A stretch of DNA of 64,000 nucleotides from Chionoecetes opilio (GCA_016584305.1 JACEEZ010018880.1:86150-150149); one strand, 5' to 3'. Shown: positions 1 to 10,604, numbered from the stretch's first letter. The notes: generated by a model not told the origin, from the sequence alone. Program-made: numbers and translations.

Positions 1-1811
1 TTTCATGTTGCCCTCCAGTTTGTATTATGTTCAACTGGCTTGGAGATTGTAAGATGGAATCATGGAACCCACATCAAGGTAGAATATAGTAAGAGCATGT
101 AAAGAGCTTTTATAACTAATATAACGGTTACATAATCAGCTATAATGAGCACACCCAACACAGACTTGCTCACGTAGCTTTGGGTGTGACGGGGGCAGCA
201 GCTTATTGCCTGTGGCGCCGCAGAACCTCTAGTCTGGAGTGCCGGGGACCTGTAGTGAGGGGGGCTGAGCCTTGTGTGTGTGTGTATGTATAGGGATTTG
301 TCAAGCCCATAGGGAGCTTTAAAAGGAGGCTAGAAAAATTTCATGGATGGGGATGAAAGGTGGATGTAGGTACCCCAAAAGTGTTAAGTAACAGGAACTA
401 CCATGTGTAGGTCTCCGCGGCCTCTTGTAGCTTCCTTATTTTCTCATATTCTTTTGTTCTTTTTTTGTTCTAACCTAACCTAATCCCACGCTTTAACCTC
501 AAAAAAGCCAGATCTGCATTAAAAAAAGAGTCCGGGGAAAAAGGGAAGAAGGCGCGATGCGGGTTTCACAAGAGGAAGAAGACACTTAAAATAAATCTCT
601 CCCCTCCCTTAAACAACATGTCATATCTCCAGAAGTAATTATTTGCGACGGAAGCCATAGAGAGAAGGGTCGGGAAATCTGTGCGCCCCCAGTTATGTCA
701 GGTTACGTAAACCAATGTCTGTATTGTATTAAACTGCAGTGTTACCGCGAGTTTTTTCTAGGAATAGGTAAATAATTCCCGTAGATTTTATCGATTATAT
801 ATTTTTATGTATTTTCGGGCTTATGTCATCCCATGGGAGTGTTACCGGATACAGCTTACGTTACCCAACATAATATACTATCAGTACAAAACTAGTTGGC
901 ACTTTTCCCACTCAAAACCCCGCATTTTCAACGGGTCCCCGGCCAAGTGTGTTATGGAAGGGTGGATAACTGGCAAAAATATGGCATTTCCGACAAATTT
1001 TTAATGTGACCATCAGTCCTAAACATCAAAAATACATGGCAAATGGAAAAGGGTTGACCTCTTACTCAATTACTGATTGAAAGAAAAAAAATTACCAATT
1101 TATATAACTTATATGATAAAAGTAAGTTAGTAAAAGGTTAGGTAGTTAAAGTAGTAAAAGTAATTTTAGCTTAAAAATTTCGGTTTGGTTTAGGTTAGGT
1201 TAGGCCCAATTGGAGGTAAAACTGCAGTTTAGTACAATGTACTAAAGTATCGACCAATACATACTATCCTGACACAAACACCCCCCCCCCCATTAGCTAA
1301 CTAACCTAACCACGTTGAGGGGGTTTTGCCCCTCCACCCTTCTGTTATTTTTCATTTCCGACGGGTGATGTATATGTTAGAAATGCTGCTAATGGTCAGC
1401 TCTGCAAGTTGAGGATGGCTATAACTATGTGCCTTGTAATGCTTTAAACTGCAGTAGAACCGGGTTGGAATGGTTTGAGTTAGGTTTTGTTGAGCTATTT
1501 AAATATACCCTAACCTAGTTAATAATATATAATATAAGTTATATTTTTAGGGTAAAATTCTAGTTCTTTCCCACCCTTATAAGTGGGTTTTTTTCCTCCA
1601 GACTTTCACAGAACCCTTCAGATACCTCTAAAACGTAATTATAAAGTGGGGGAGATATTATAACAATTCTAGGGGGCAAAGGGAGTGTTAAGTAATTTTT
1701 GTCCTGTCTTACGTTTCTTTTCTTTGCTTCGCAGGTCAGTTGCTTACCTGCCCGTGTCCAGTTTTTAGGTGTGTATCTGCTATTATCTGTCCACACTTGT
1801 GAGTATCAGAT
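1..1811. other. Intergenic leader with LINE-tail fragment, no gene seen
   Basis: No supported gene lies before the transposase. Positions about 300-340 read on the plus strand as SFKRRLEKFHG, the usual C-terminal tail of crustacean LINE reverse transcriptases. It is followed by the motif GGAACTACCATGTGTAGG near 390, which recurs at about 52,210. The rest is AT-rich with scattered AACCTAACC motifs (about 470, 1190, 1300), the arthropod telomere-like pentamer in non-telomeric context. A polypyrimidine-CAG sequence near 1735 could be a 3' splice site upstream of the transposase start. No promoter can be assigned. Confidence 0.5.
290..470 (+). mobile_element. LINE 3'-end fragment
   Basis: The plus strand reads SFKRRLEKFHG, matching the last residues of CR1/Jockey-type reverse transcriptases (family knowledge, FKRRLDKF-like tail). 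It runs into a short 3' UTR containing GGAACTACCATGTGTAGG and a T-rich end. A second copy of this tail sits at about 52,206-52,258 between pyrimidine microsatellites, which supports a dispersed element end rather than a gene. Upstream RT domains are missing, so this is a 5'-truncated insertion. The clade is not resolved. Confidence 0.45.
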
Positions 1812-3869
1812 ATGGCAAATGCAAAAAATGATTCATACTGGACAAGAAAAAGAAAAATCAAGCAAAGAGTAACAGAGCACCTGGATGCTCTATTGATAGA
1901 CAATAGGGAATATTCAGAAGTGGCCGCCCCGTGCTCTCTGACTCGTGTTAACCGTGAAGACATAACTACAGTAGAATATACACCTCCTGAAAAGATAATT
2001 AACATATCAGACCATGGCCATGCAACAGAGGACAATGGTAATTCCAGTTTTTTGGATGATAACATTTCATTGACTCATGACTGTGACACAGAAAGTGAAA
2101 ATGAGAGCATAGGTGAAACTGATCAAGAGCTAACTACTAGACTTGCTGAATGGGCCTCCACCTATCAAATGTCACACATAGCAGTATCAAAACTACTTAA
2201 AATTTTACATGATTATCACCCAAATATTCCTCAAGACTCTCGAACATTACTGAAAACTCCACGTCATTATGAAGTCAAACAAATTGCTGGGGGTTCCTAC
2301 CATCACTTTGGTGTTAAGTTTTCTCTTGAAAAATCATTGTCCTCTGTGCCCACAATTTTAAAGAATATACAACATGTGTACCTTCAGATCAACATAGATG
2401 GGTTGCCTTTATTCAAAAGCTCCAACACTCAGTTTTGGCCAATTTTAGCTAGGGTTGTTGATCCTTATGAAAGTGAGCCTTTCATAATTGGCTTGTATTG
2501 TGGCAACCACAAGCCTGACAGTATTGAGGAGTATCTCCATGATTTCATAAGCGAAATTAAATCACTAAAAGAGAGTGGAATAAGAGTCAGTGGATGTGAA
2601 AATAATATCATGATTCATATATCATGTTTAATATGTGATGCCCCAGCAAGGGCTTTTGTCAAACAAATAAAAGGACATAATGCATACTATGGGTGTGAGA
2701 AATGTACCCAGAAAGGCGAATGGCAGGGAAAAGTTACTTTTCCTGTAATAAATGCTCCTCTTCGCACTGATGATGATGCGCTGAACCTTCCTGATGACAC
2801 CAATAATTTTGCTAGATCTCCATTAAGTGATCTTGGGGTAGGAATGGTGACCCAATTTCCATATGAGTACATGCACCTTGTTTGTCTGGGTGTAGTCAGA
2901 CGACTGATGTGGTTGTGGGTGAAAGGACCTGTGACTAATATGTGCAGAATTGGCAAAAGTGCAGTTTCAGCAGTATCAGAAGACTTACTAAACTTTTGGA
3001 GTTATTTGCCATTTGAATTCCCTAGGAAATGTAGGTCTCTTGTGGAAATGGAAAGATGGAAGGCCACTGAGTTTCGCCAGTTTTTGCTATATAGTGGACC
3101 TATAGCCTTGAAGAACAAGCTGCCCTTGACTAAATATCAAAATTTTCTGGATTTTTCTGTTGCAATTTATTGCTTAGCAAGTCCAGTCTTTTGCATTAAT
3201 TATTGCCAATATGCCCATGACCTGTTGTGCACTTTTGTTGAGAGTTTTGGGGAAATTTATGGAAAAGATATGCTGGTCTATAATGTTCATGGGCTCACAC
3301 ATTTAGCTGCTGATGTAAAAAAATTTGGTCCACTTGACAAATTCTCTGCCTTCGCCTTTGAGAATTTTTTGGGAAAATTAAAACGTAAGGTTCGTAAGCC
3401 CAACTTTCCCTTACAGCAAGTAATATGTAGACTGTATGAGGAAAGAGAATTAATACCAGATAAAAACAGCACAGAAAAAGTTGGTGTGCCTAAAAAGCCA
3501 CATACTAATGGACCATTGCCTGCAGACTTTATGAGTTATTCACAATTTCATTCTGTTAATTACAATAACCTACATTTTTCTGTTGACTTAGGGAATAACT
3601 GTATAAAGATAGGATTAAAGGTTGGACTGATAAGAAATGTACTGTCAAAGGAAGATGAAAATGATACAAAACTACTCTTTGAACCTTTTGGCAAGATAAC
3701 AGATTTCTATACGAGCCCCCTTAAGTCATCAGATTTGGGCATAGTAAAAGTATCAGATCTTAAAGGATACTATGAATGTGTTTCCATATCTCAGATTTCG
3801 TGTAAATATGTGTTGCTACCATACAAAAATAAATTTGTTGCTATTCCTCTGAACCATCAAAATTTGTAG
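1812..3869 (+). CDS. CACTA/EnSpm-like DDE transposase, intact
   Basis: A single-exon 685-residue protein from ATG to TAG. It resembles the Tnp2-type transposases (Transposase_21-like) that are abundant in cnidarian and arthropod genomes; it should cut and rejoin transposon ends in the nucleus. Residues 1-110 are a charged, acidic, probably disordered leader starting with a basic WTRKRK patch. The catalytic-type core follows: NIDGLPLFKSS near 195 (D196), CDAPARA near 275 (D276), GHNAYYGCEKC near 288 with a metal-binding-like CxxC, YEYMHLV at 351-357, WKATEFRQFLLYSGP at 416-430, and FAFENFLGKLKR near 515 (E517). D196, D276 and E517 are my guess at the acidic triad from family pattern. Residues 570-685 are a conserved C-terminal extension. 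No internal stop or frameshift is seen, unlike every other mobile-element gene here. The same-strand DUF4806-like gene starts 400 bases downstream. It could be an active element or a domesticated copy; I found no terminal inverted repeats. Confidence 0.85.
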   Translation: MANAKNDSYWTRKRKIKQRVTEHLDALLIDNREYSEVAAPCSLTRVNREDITTVEYTPPEKIINISDHGHATEDNGNSSFLDDNISLTHDCDTESENESIGETDQELTTRLAEWASTYQMSHIAVSKLLKILHDYHPNIPQDSRTLLKTPRHYEVKQIAGGSYHHFGVKFSLEKSLSSVPTILKNIQHVYLQINIDGLPLFKSSNTQFWPILARVVDPYESEPFIIGLYCGNHKPDSIEEYLHDFISEIKSLKESGIRVSGCENNIMIHISCLICDAPARAFVKQIKGHNAYYGCEKCTQKGEWQGKVTFPVINAPLRTDDDALNLPDDTNNFARSPLSDLGVGMVTQFPYEYMHLVCLGVVRRLMWLWVKGPVTNMCRIGKSAVSAVSEDLLNFWSYLPFEFPRKCRSLVEMERWKATEFRQFLLYSGPIALKNKLPLTKYQNFLDFSVAIYCLASPVFCINYCQYAHDLLCTFVESFGEIYGKDMLVYNVHGLTHLAADVKKFGPLDKFSAFAFENFLGKLKRKVRKPNFPLQQVICRLYEERELIPDKNSTEKVGVPKKPHTNGPLPADFMSYSQFHSVNYNNLHFSVDLGNNCIKIGLKVGLIRNVLSKEDENDTKLLFEPFGKITDFYTSPLKSSDLGIVKVSDLKGYYECVSISQISCKYVLLPYKNKFVAIPLNHQNL

Positions 3870-4270
3870 TTAATAAGTCTACTAGTAAGTGAGCCGTGTC
3901 GTCTACGTACGATCGAGTAAATTTGTACTTTTTTTTTTTTCATTAACCATTCTTCTGTATAAGGACTTCTCTTCCCCTCCCCCTTCCTACTATGCCACCT
4001 GATTCCCAGAATTCTCAATTCCCTGGTATGCAGTCAGGGCGTGTCCCTGGCTCAGGGTATTGGATGTCCCTGCCATGCACAGTCCTGGGTCACCCCTGGG
4101 CAAGGTGTAGCACCCATCAGTCTCCCAAGTCAGGGTAACGGCAAAATCCCTGATGGGCGAGTCACTAAATGTGAAACTGGCTACCCATTTATATATTTAT
4201 TTATTTGTTATTTTTTATGCTTTTACTACTCTATAATGTGTTTTATCTGATTCTGTAAAGGTCTGGAAAA
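3870..4270. other. Spacer between transposase and DUF4806-like gene
   Basis: About 400 bases with a poly-T run at 3930-3940 and a C/T-rich stretch before 4000. No gene is seen. The last 90 bases are a TTTATTTATTTG-rich run that recurs, imperfectly, at 4600-4640. No clear AATAAA polyadenylation signal follows the transposase stop. Confidence 0.4.
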
Positions 4271-4599
4271 ATGTATAATGTGGTGGAGTTCCCTGAGGCC
4301 AATGAATGTGCCATAGTACCTTCCAACTGGCTAAATGGAGAAGGTACTACAGCCTGGCCTCCCTTCTACTCCTCCACCAAAATTAACACTGCTGTCCGCA
4401 GTAGGGAAACGGCAATCTCTACATGGATAAGACATCCTGTCAGAGTCCTGTACAAGTCAGGTAATTACTAACGTTCCGGTAGCAAATCAAACTTATGTTA
4501 TTAGGCAGTAAGTGCAGCATTTATGTGAGTAGCATTTGAACAAGTGTTTGTATGTACAATGCTGCAAAACTTGTATATAGTATTTAGAATTGATAGCCC

Positions 4600-4720
4600 G
4601 TTTATTTATGTATTTATTTATTTATGCTGTGCTGTTTTGTATTTCATTTGCCATCATAATGATTTGGAAATTGTTCCATTTGATGGAGTTTCCTGAGACT
4701 AAGGAAACACATTACAATGT
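4600..4720 (+). repeat. Degenerate duplicate of the exon 1 region
   Basis: After a TTTATTTATTTATTTATG run the sequence reads WKLFHLMEFPETKE, a weak echo of the exon 1 start (VVEFPEANE at 4280). The TTTATTT-rich lead-in is shared with 4190-4210. This looks like a local duplication of about 430 bases that has diverged. It has no donor site matching exon 1, so it is probably not used. Confidence 0.4.
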
Positions 4721-5924
4721 TAATAGGTGTTTAAGGAGTAGGAAATATAAGTGCATTGAATTAGGGGTGAGGTGTATGGAAAAGAGCAAGTTGAGGCATT
4801 AGCGTGGCCACTCGAGATCCTTGAGTTTCCAGGGAAGAGGCAAAATAGTATTCTAGACTACATATACTATACAGTACTCGACTCAATATAGTCTTCATGA
4901 AGAGCAAGGAACCTGTGCAGGCAGGATGGACTACTTTTTAATGAGCTTATACAGGCTTGCATTATCTGTATTAGTAATTCAAACTTTTCTTGTCTGTGTT
5001 ATACCTAATTGTTGGTACTATATCTACAGATTCCTACAATAAAGCACGGCAGAAGTTGCGGTTAGCCAAATTTCAGTCTGACCTGCAGACTGTTGACGAA
5101 ACCAGCGACAGAGATGCAAGTTATCGTCAGTCAAAGAGAAGCAGAAGGTAGCTTGTTTTTGTTGTTCATAGCTATTACATCAATCTGTAATACAGTAATT
5201 GGGACCCAGTCCCCATACTTTTAACATATATAAGGACTTCTAGAAGGCTATCAAGTGATGCTTTATTGCAACGATGACACAATCATGCTATCTGGGAACA
5301 GTATGAAAAAAGAAAGGTTTCGTGCCTTCTGGGCATCTTGCAGTGTCTAAATAGAGTCCTTCTCTCTCATAAATTTTACATCACATTTCCATATTTTCAT
5401 ACTTGAGATAAGGATGAGTCAAATAGCACAAAAAACTTGTTACAACTATAATAGTATAATTTTACTATTGTAGCTCTTGTAGCCTGCAGAGTATTAGCAC
5501 AACAGACTATTAGTTAGATGACAGGTACGTAGTATTGCATTGTACAATGCAATAAAAATGTATTTGAAAAAAGGGGGTTTTAATATTTTAAAAACCCAGC
5601 TTCAGGCTGTGCAAGTGCCCTTTGTAAATATCCTTCCTGTTTCCTTTATTTATTTAGCATCTTTTATTTAGCATCTTTATAGAGGCTGGTTCTGTATGTT
5701 TCAGTACTTGTAGGTATGCAGAGGTGCATATTGTGGGGTTTCAGTATAGTATTCATCATTGTCTGTGTCTTCAAATGCCTGCCCCGCTCCTGCAACCGTG
5801 CCTAGTTGACAGTTTAATTGTAGTTTTCTTTTCAAACATGAAAGAAATCATAACATGAATCCTATATATTTTTTTCCTTTATAAAATGCCTTCCACCAGG
5901 TGACCAAATCGCTACACTGACTCA

Positions 5925-6026
5925 AGCTCAGAAGACAACCCTTGCCTTAACATCAGAAAGCTCAGAAGACAACCCTTGCCTTAACATCAGAAAGCTCAGA
6001 AGACAACCCTTGCCTTAACATCAGAA
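5925..6026 (+). repeat. Three perfect 34-bp tandem copies inside a coding exon
   Basis: Three identical units start at 5925, 5959 and 5993; each begins AGCTCAGAAGACAACCC. The unit is not a multiple of three. With one unit the exon reads SSSEDNPCLNIRKKIRF and stays open to about 6170. With three units, 68 extra bases shift the frame and the reading ends at a TAA. The exact identity of the units argues for a very recent expansion or an assembly artefact. Confidence 0.9.
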
Positions 6027-7504
6027 AGAAAATTAGGTTTCATAAAAGCCTTGACTCCGGCAGCAGCAGTGAGGGCGAAGGTTCCAGTGGGATGGCAAAA
6101 CCGTGCAAAAATCCCGCCAGTGCCCAAAGCCACCCAAACCCCCAAAAGTACATGTGCCTTCACTACCTGTAATTATTTCTTTAAAATAATATTTTTTTCC
6201 TTAACATTTTCATAATGATTGGTAAGCCTTTGCATGCAATTGTATATTAAGTGTTTAGTAAGGGTGTTCAAAATATGGAATATACGGCCCTTGCAATATC
6301 ACAAGCAGTAAAATTTGCACCTGTTTTAAAGAATCCTACTAATTATTTAATTTCAAATGTAAATTTAACTTGAAAAGGAAGCCATTATTTTCAATAAAAC
6401 ATTTATTCATGTACAATGTTAAATCAGGCTTTGGGAAAGATTATGCAACTGGAGTTTGGTAACAAAAACCCCTGTTAATTTTTTTTAAACACTTTGCAGT
6501 TCAAGACATTAGCAGCAGAATGGCATGGGAAAATCACCATCAAATTCCCTGCAACCTGCAGTTCCTATTCAGTGAAATGTAAGCGCTCTCCTCTCTCTTT
6601 TCTCTCTCTTTTTTATTTTTTTATATTTAAACAAATGACATCATGGTATACATGGGCTACAAAATAACAAAAAGGTTTGTGAAGGCAATGAGTGGCAGAA
6701 GCTAAAAATGTCCCCCGTCCCGGGGACATCTATCTGAAAAGCTATGCCATATAGGAATAAACTAAGTATATAATGTTACAGGCTGAGGGTCACTGTCCCT
6801 CACAGGCACTTGTCAGGCGCCCCTATTGACACTACACTGGGTCACTATGTCAATGTGTGTCATTTTGACACGAAAACCCCCCCCCACACTCTCTCTCTCT
6901 TTTTCTCTCTCCTCTTTTCTCTCCTCTCTCTTCTTCCTCTCCTCTCTCTTTCCCCTCTTCGCCCCTGTTGTAAATATAGCTGTTATTCACTAGTTAGTAT
7001 TCACAAGGAAGAACTTTGTGATTTTCAGAGAATCCTTAGAAGATTTATCCAGATACTGTTTATCAAAAACATGATTAGGGCACTTGGTAATTAAGTATAT
7101 TTTTCATTGCAGTACGTGACCTTTGGACAGTTATTTTCTGCTGTGGAGGCGTTGCAAACTGAGTTTCGCATGGAAATCAACCAGGTGAAAGATTTGGCTG
7201 AAAGAATACTGAGGCGGAACCTTCCATCCAGTCAGCGGAGCAGCCAGGGCTGCCCGGGCGGGGTCAATTTTCCTTTGATGAGTTGGTGGATGTGGATGAC
7301 CTGGAGATTAGACTTCAAGACGCCAAAGTGGAGAAGCAAATTGTAAGTTTTGCGATGGATGCTCCTCAGCAATTATATGTAGTATTTATAATTAAGTTTT
7401 AGTACACTAATGGTCACAATTAAACATGAGTAACTGAAAGTTTCTCAGCATACATTTTACAGTTGTATTTTCAATACCAGTTACCGGTAGAAACGTGTGT
7501 GGTG

Positions 7505-7552
7505 TATATATATATATATATATATATAATTATATATATAATATAATATATA
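7505..7552. repeat. (TA)n microsatellite
   Basis: Alternating TA with small interruptions, in the intron between the helical exon and the DUF4806 core exon. Confidence 0.85.
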
Positions 7553-7879
7553 TGCAAAGGAAAAAAGCAAAAAAGCAACAGACCTGTGGTCCTGGCCAGG
7601 CTGTTTGGGTAATTTCTATAAGCTAAGACAACAACAGCAGTGCCTTGGATATTTTCGGTTGGTGAGAAGTAAGCAGGTTGAGGATTGGTTTCTAGGTCTA
7701 GTCTGTTTTAAACGTTTGCAAAGTATTACAGTATTACTGTGGACAACATGTGCGGGTAGAATGTTCCAAATACTCACAATGCAGTTAATGACTGTGTTTA
7801 GCTTTTATATAATTTGAACGTTTACTGACAAACCGTAAATACGTTATTCCTGGTGACAGATATTTTATTAATTATTAAA

Positions 7880-8315
7880 TTTCTTCTCGGTACATGTTCG
7901 GATAAGCTAAAGTTGAGTTCTTTAAGTGTTTTCGTATGATTTATTTCGCAATCTAGAAATAATTTTTGTTACTTGTGTTGCACTCTTTCTGGCTTATCCA
8001 CAATCTATTTATGATATGGGCACCAGAACTTTACAAAGTGTTTAAGATGAAGGGTACAAGTGCATTATAGATTTTGGGGATGCCTTTTTCAGATTTATAT
8101 GCAAAGGTTTTTGCCAATGTAAAACCTATTAATCTATTAGCTATTATAATTACCTCCGTACATTGGTGGTTAGGTTTTAGGTGTTTGGAATTATGACTCA
8201 AGGTCTTTTTCTTGGTAAACTTTACAAAATTGAACATCATACATTTAATAGCTAATATATATAAGGCCCCTGATGGTTTCCAGTCTTTTCTAATTAATGG
8301 ATCATTTCTGTACAA
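7880..8315 (-). mobile_element. LINE reverse transcriptase fragment (CR1/Jockey-like)
   Basis: Minus-strand translation from 8315 gives KCMMFNFVKF, HLKPNHQCTEV, then ANRLIGF and YNALVPFILNTL, followed after stops by SSGAHIINRL. This matches in order the C-terminal third of CR1/Jockey-type reverse transcriptases (KCKVMHFG, L-x-P-x-x-QCTEA, ANRxLGFI, YKSLVRPHLEY, WSPH; family knowledge). Many stops show it is dead. It lies antisense in an intron of the DUF4806-like gene. The catalytic FADD region is absent, so this is a 5'-truncated insertion. Confidence 0.6.
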
Positions 8316-8393
8316 TGAATGAAAACACCCTTACTTTTATCATGGATTATGACCTTGATTTTTTTTTTATTTCAATTTATTATTTTTTTGCAG

Positions 8394-8676
8394 ATTTGGG
8401 AGCTGTACTTGGTGGGCGGGACAGACTTTAGGATACTTCCGTCGCCTCATGAGGAGGGTCGTGGTCGGCTCCTTTGGGCCCTGCAGGACTTGAGGATACT
8501 GTCCGGTGGCCTCATGAGGAGGGTCGTGGTCGGCTCCTTGGCCATGAGGACTGAGGATACTGTCCGTCGCCTCATGAGGAGGGTCGTGGTCGGCTCCTTT
8601 GGGCCCGCAAAACAACTGGTGTGGAAAGGGGGACAAGAGGGCATTTGGTGTCTTGAAGTGAGGGAAACTCTCACCA
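8394..8676 (+). pseudogene. DUF4806 core exon with internal triplication
   Basis: This exon has a good acceptor (poly-T then GCAG) and a donor-like GTAAAT at 8677. It opens as IWELYLVGGTDFR. It contains three tandem copies of a 61-63-bp segment starting at 8430, 8493 and 8554, each carrying the RRLMRRVVVGS codons. Only the third copy is in frame with the following SFGPAKQLVWKGG and CLEVRETLT. The unit lengths (63, 61) and small differences change frame between copies, so the exon as assembled cannot give one continuous domain. Confidence 0.7.
8430..8607 (+). repeat. Three 61-63-bp tandem units within the DUF4806 core
   Basis: Each unit begins AGGATACT, contains CTCATGAGGAGGGTCGTGG and ends near GGCTCCTTTGGGCCC. 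Copy 1 lacks a base in the ACTGTCCG portion; copy 2 lacks bases in the TTTGGGCC portion. The divergence suggests an older event than the 34-bp triplication upstream. Confidence 0.88.
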
Positions 8677-8826
8677 GTAAATATTTTTTCTGGTTATGAG
8701 CTTTTTATAAGGATGTAAAGCTTTAGCACGTAGGTTTTGTAGCCACTGAATCAAATTTTTTACTTGGCAAACATGCTCTTACATAGCCGCTGATTTATTG
8801 TTTTATTTGTTATATTTTTCCAGATG

Positions 8827-9078
8827 TTAGTGTGTCTGTTAGATTGTTAGTATTGTCTGTTAGATTTTTAGTATTGTCCGTTAGATTTTTAGTATTGGCT
8901 GTTAGATGTAGTATTGTCTGTTAGATTGTTTTGATTGTCTGTTAGATTTTTAGTATTGTCTGTTAGATTGTTAGTATTGTCTGTTAGATTTTTAGTATTG
9001 TCGGGTTTGATTGTTAGTATTGTCTGTTAGATTTTTAGTATTGTCTTAGATTATTAGTATTGTCTGATAATAGATTGA
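8827..9078. repeat. 21-bp minisatellite, about 12 copies
   Basis: The unit is built on TTAGTATTGTCTGTTAGATT, alternating ...TTTTTAG and ...TTGTTAG forms, with a few shorter units. It lies in the last intron of the DUF4806-like gene. No coding sense. Confidence 0.88.
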
Positions 9079-9154
9079 TGCATTTTACTAGTAAAAACTG
9101 CTTATTTTCATTCTTTCATAAATTATATAAATCATATTAAATATGTGTATATGT

Positions 9155-9437
9155 GTACCTAGTTGTATTTTACAGGGCCTGAGCTACACTCGTATGATCC
9201 CGTCTCCATATCTACATTTTATTTTTCTTCCTTGGTGCTTACTGTTTGGGGGAAAGCCATCACCCCGGGGGCGAGACAACCCCCGGCAACATCCGGTACC
9301 CATTAACTGCTGGGTGGACAGGGACTCGGGTTTTAAGGAGACTCCTATCTTTCTCCGCTCCCCCGGGGATCGAACCCAGGATTTCTCGGTTGTGAAGCAA
9401 AGCGTGCTAACCACTGCTGTACGGAGAACCCAACCTA
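9155..9437 (-). mobile_element. tRNA-derived SINE, family 1
   Basis: The right end in plus orientation contains GGGGATCGAACCCAGG and GTGCTAACCACTGCTGTACGG. These are the reverse complement of a tRNA-like T-loop (GGTTCGA type B box) and acceptor/D-arm (A box), so the element's pol III head is at 9437 and it runs leftward. The body contains GACTCGGGTTTTAAGGAGAC and ends near CCTAGTTGTATTTTACAGGG, a motif common in decapod repeats. A second copy with the same organisation is at 58,780-59,080. This is not a functional tRNA: the cloverleaf is degraded. Confidence 0.75.
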
Positions 9438-9589
9438 CATGTGTATGTGTATGTATGAGTATGGGTTATCAGTGCATCTATCACTTACATGCATACACAC
9501 GTGGCTTTAGCCAGGGTTATTTCTCAATGTCATGCACCCAATGTTTTATTATGCAATGACTATAGCTTATATTTTAAAGCCATCAACAT

Positions 9590-10336
9590 ATAAAAGTGGA
9601 ATGGATGCTGTGGATGCGTGAGGAATGTCCCTTTTTATGAGAGGACAGCGTTGGAATACTTGAGAGAAAGGGGGGGAGTGCAAGAGTAGAGTGATAGGAA
9701 TAGGAGCAAATGGAGAAGTATGTGGTCTCCCCCTTGAGAGAGTGGGGAGAAGGTGTCAGAATAGTGTAGATTAGATTCTTTTAAAAAGTTCTATTTTCTA
9801 AAATTGTAAAGTGGTGAAAGAGATGTTAAATTGATGTGAGGCTAAGTGAAAGACAAGGAATGAGATGGATGGACAGTTTTGAAGAAAATGTTAGATGCAT
9901 GAGGGATGTCTGTGGAGCAAGGGAAAAGGGGGCTGTGCATGATAAGGATGAATAGAGAGCAGTTGTGAATGCATCAGTAGAGACGTGGCCTCGATGGAGT
10001 TTTTTCCCGCATCTAGTCTGATCAGCTAGCTGATTTGGGCCAGGTGTAGGAAGGGGATGGGTTATTGTGGTGCAGCAGGGATAGACCAGCTCTGCTGTCG
10101 GGCCCTGCTGTGGAAATCACAGGTTGGTGCTGCGAAACTGACCCCACGCAGTGTGGTTGCGGTGAGGATCGGTCCTCTCTCGTAGAAGTCTAGAGGCAAA
10201 GATGTGAGGGAATGTGTGTGAATGTATTTTTGTTGAACATAGTTGTTAAGGAATGCATGTGAATGTATTTTTTGGGCGCCTTGTCTGGCTACCCATTAAG
10301 GGGGATGTCAGCCTGGTATGTAGATTGATAGATAGA
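9590..10336 (+). mobile_element. LINE 3' fragment with GATA-like tail
   Basis: Around 9880-10,010, across frameshifts, the plus strand reads ENVRCMRDV, EKGAVHDKDE-like, and NASVETWPRWSFF. This is a pattern I associate with C-termini of crustacean I/RTE-type reverse transcriptases. About 300 bases of 3' UTR-like sequence follow, ending in TAGATTGATAGATAGAT, a tail typical of LINE 3' ends. It is inserted sense in the last intron of the DUF4806-like gene. The family assignment is tentative. Confidence 0.45.
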
Positions 10337-10604
10337 TTTTGTTATCTGCTACGATTTTTCCATGCCATTTATATTATTTTTTTTATCAGTATTTTTTTTT
10401 TTAATAACAAATACCTTTAATTTCAGAAACGGTTTGAAGACACCAAACAGCGTCAGACTGCAACCACTACAGAAATAGAAAAGATCATGAAGGAATGGCT
10501 TCGTACCCGCTAGAGACAGGGATGGAGGACGGCGCAGAAGGGACCAACGTAGAGTGTAAGGACCCCTGTCCAGTATTTATATATATATATATATTTTATA
10601 TTTT

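Larger units (their letters stand above)
4271..10513 (+). pseudogene. DUF4806-type gene, multi-exon, apparently broken
   Basis: Predicted exons, by splice sites and protein pattern: 4271-4460, 5030-5147, 5900-6168, 6500-6578, 7113-7342, 8394-8676 and 10427-10513. Exon 1 reads MYNVVEFPEANECAIVPSNW, the usual opening of DUF4806 proteins. It joins exon 2 in phase (YKS-D-SYNKARQKLRLAKF), ending in a basic SKRSRR. Exon 5 encodes an amphipathic helix (LFSAVEALQTEF) and, one frame over, FSFDELVDVDDLEIRL. Exon 6 carries the DUF4806 core EDTVRRLMRRVVVG, then QLVWKGG and CLEVRETLT. The last exon ends EIEKIMKEWLRTR-stop, the family's typical C-terminus. Defects: TGA (5901-5903) immediately after the exon 3 acceptor in the incoming frame, a 34-bp triplication in exon 3, a frameshift near 7259, a 61-63-bp triplication in exon 6, and a phase clash into the last exon. 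DUF4806 has no established activity. From memory it often accompanies this transposase type, so it may be the second protein of one mobile unit. Exons 3 and 4 are the least certain. Confidence 0.68.

Noticed and set aside
8319..8699. 126-codon open frame taken as a complete protein
   Set aside because: It crosses an intron acceptor and reads the triplicated exon partly out of its DUF4806 frame.
9350..9437. tRNA gene on the minus strand
   Set aside because: Box A and B complements are present but the cloverleaf is degraded and a SINE body follows; other copies confirm a SINE.
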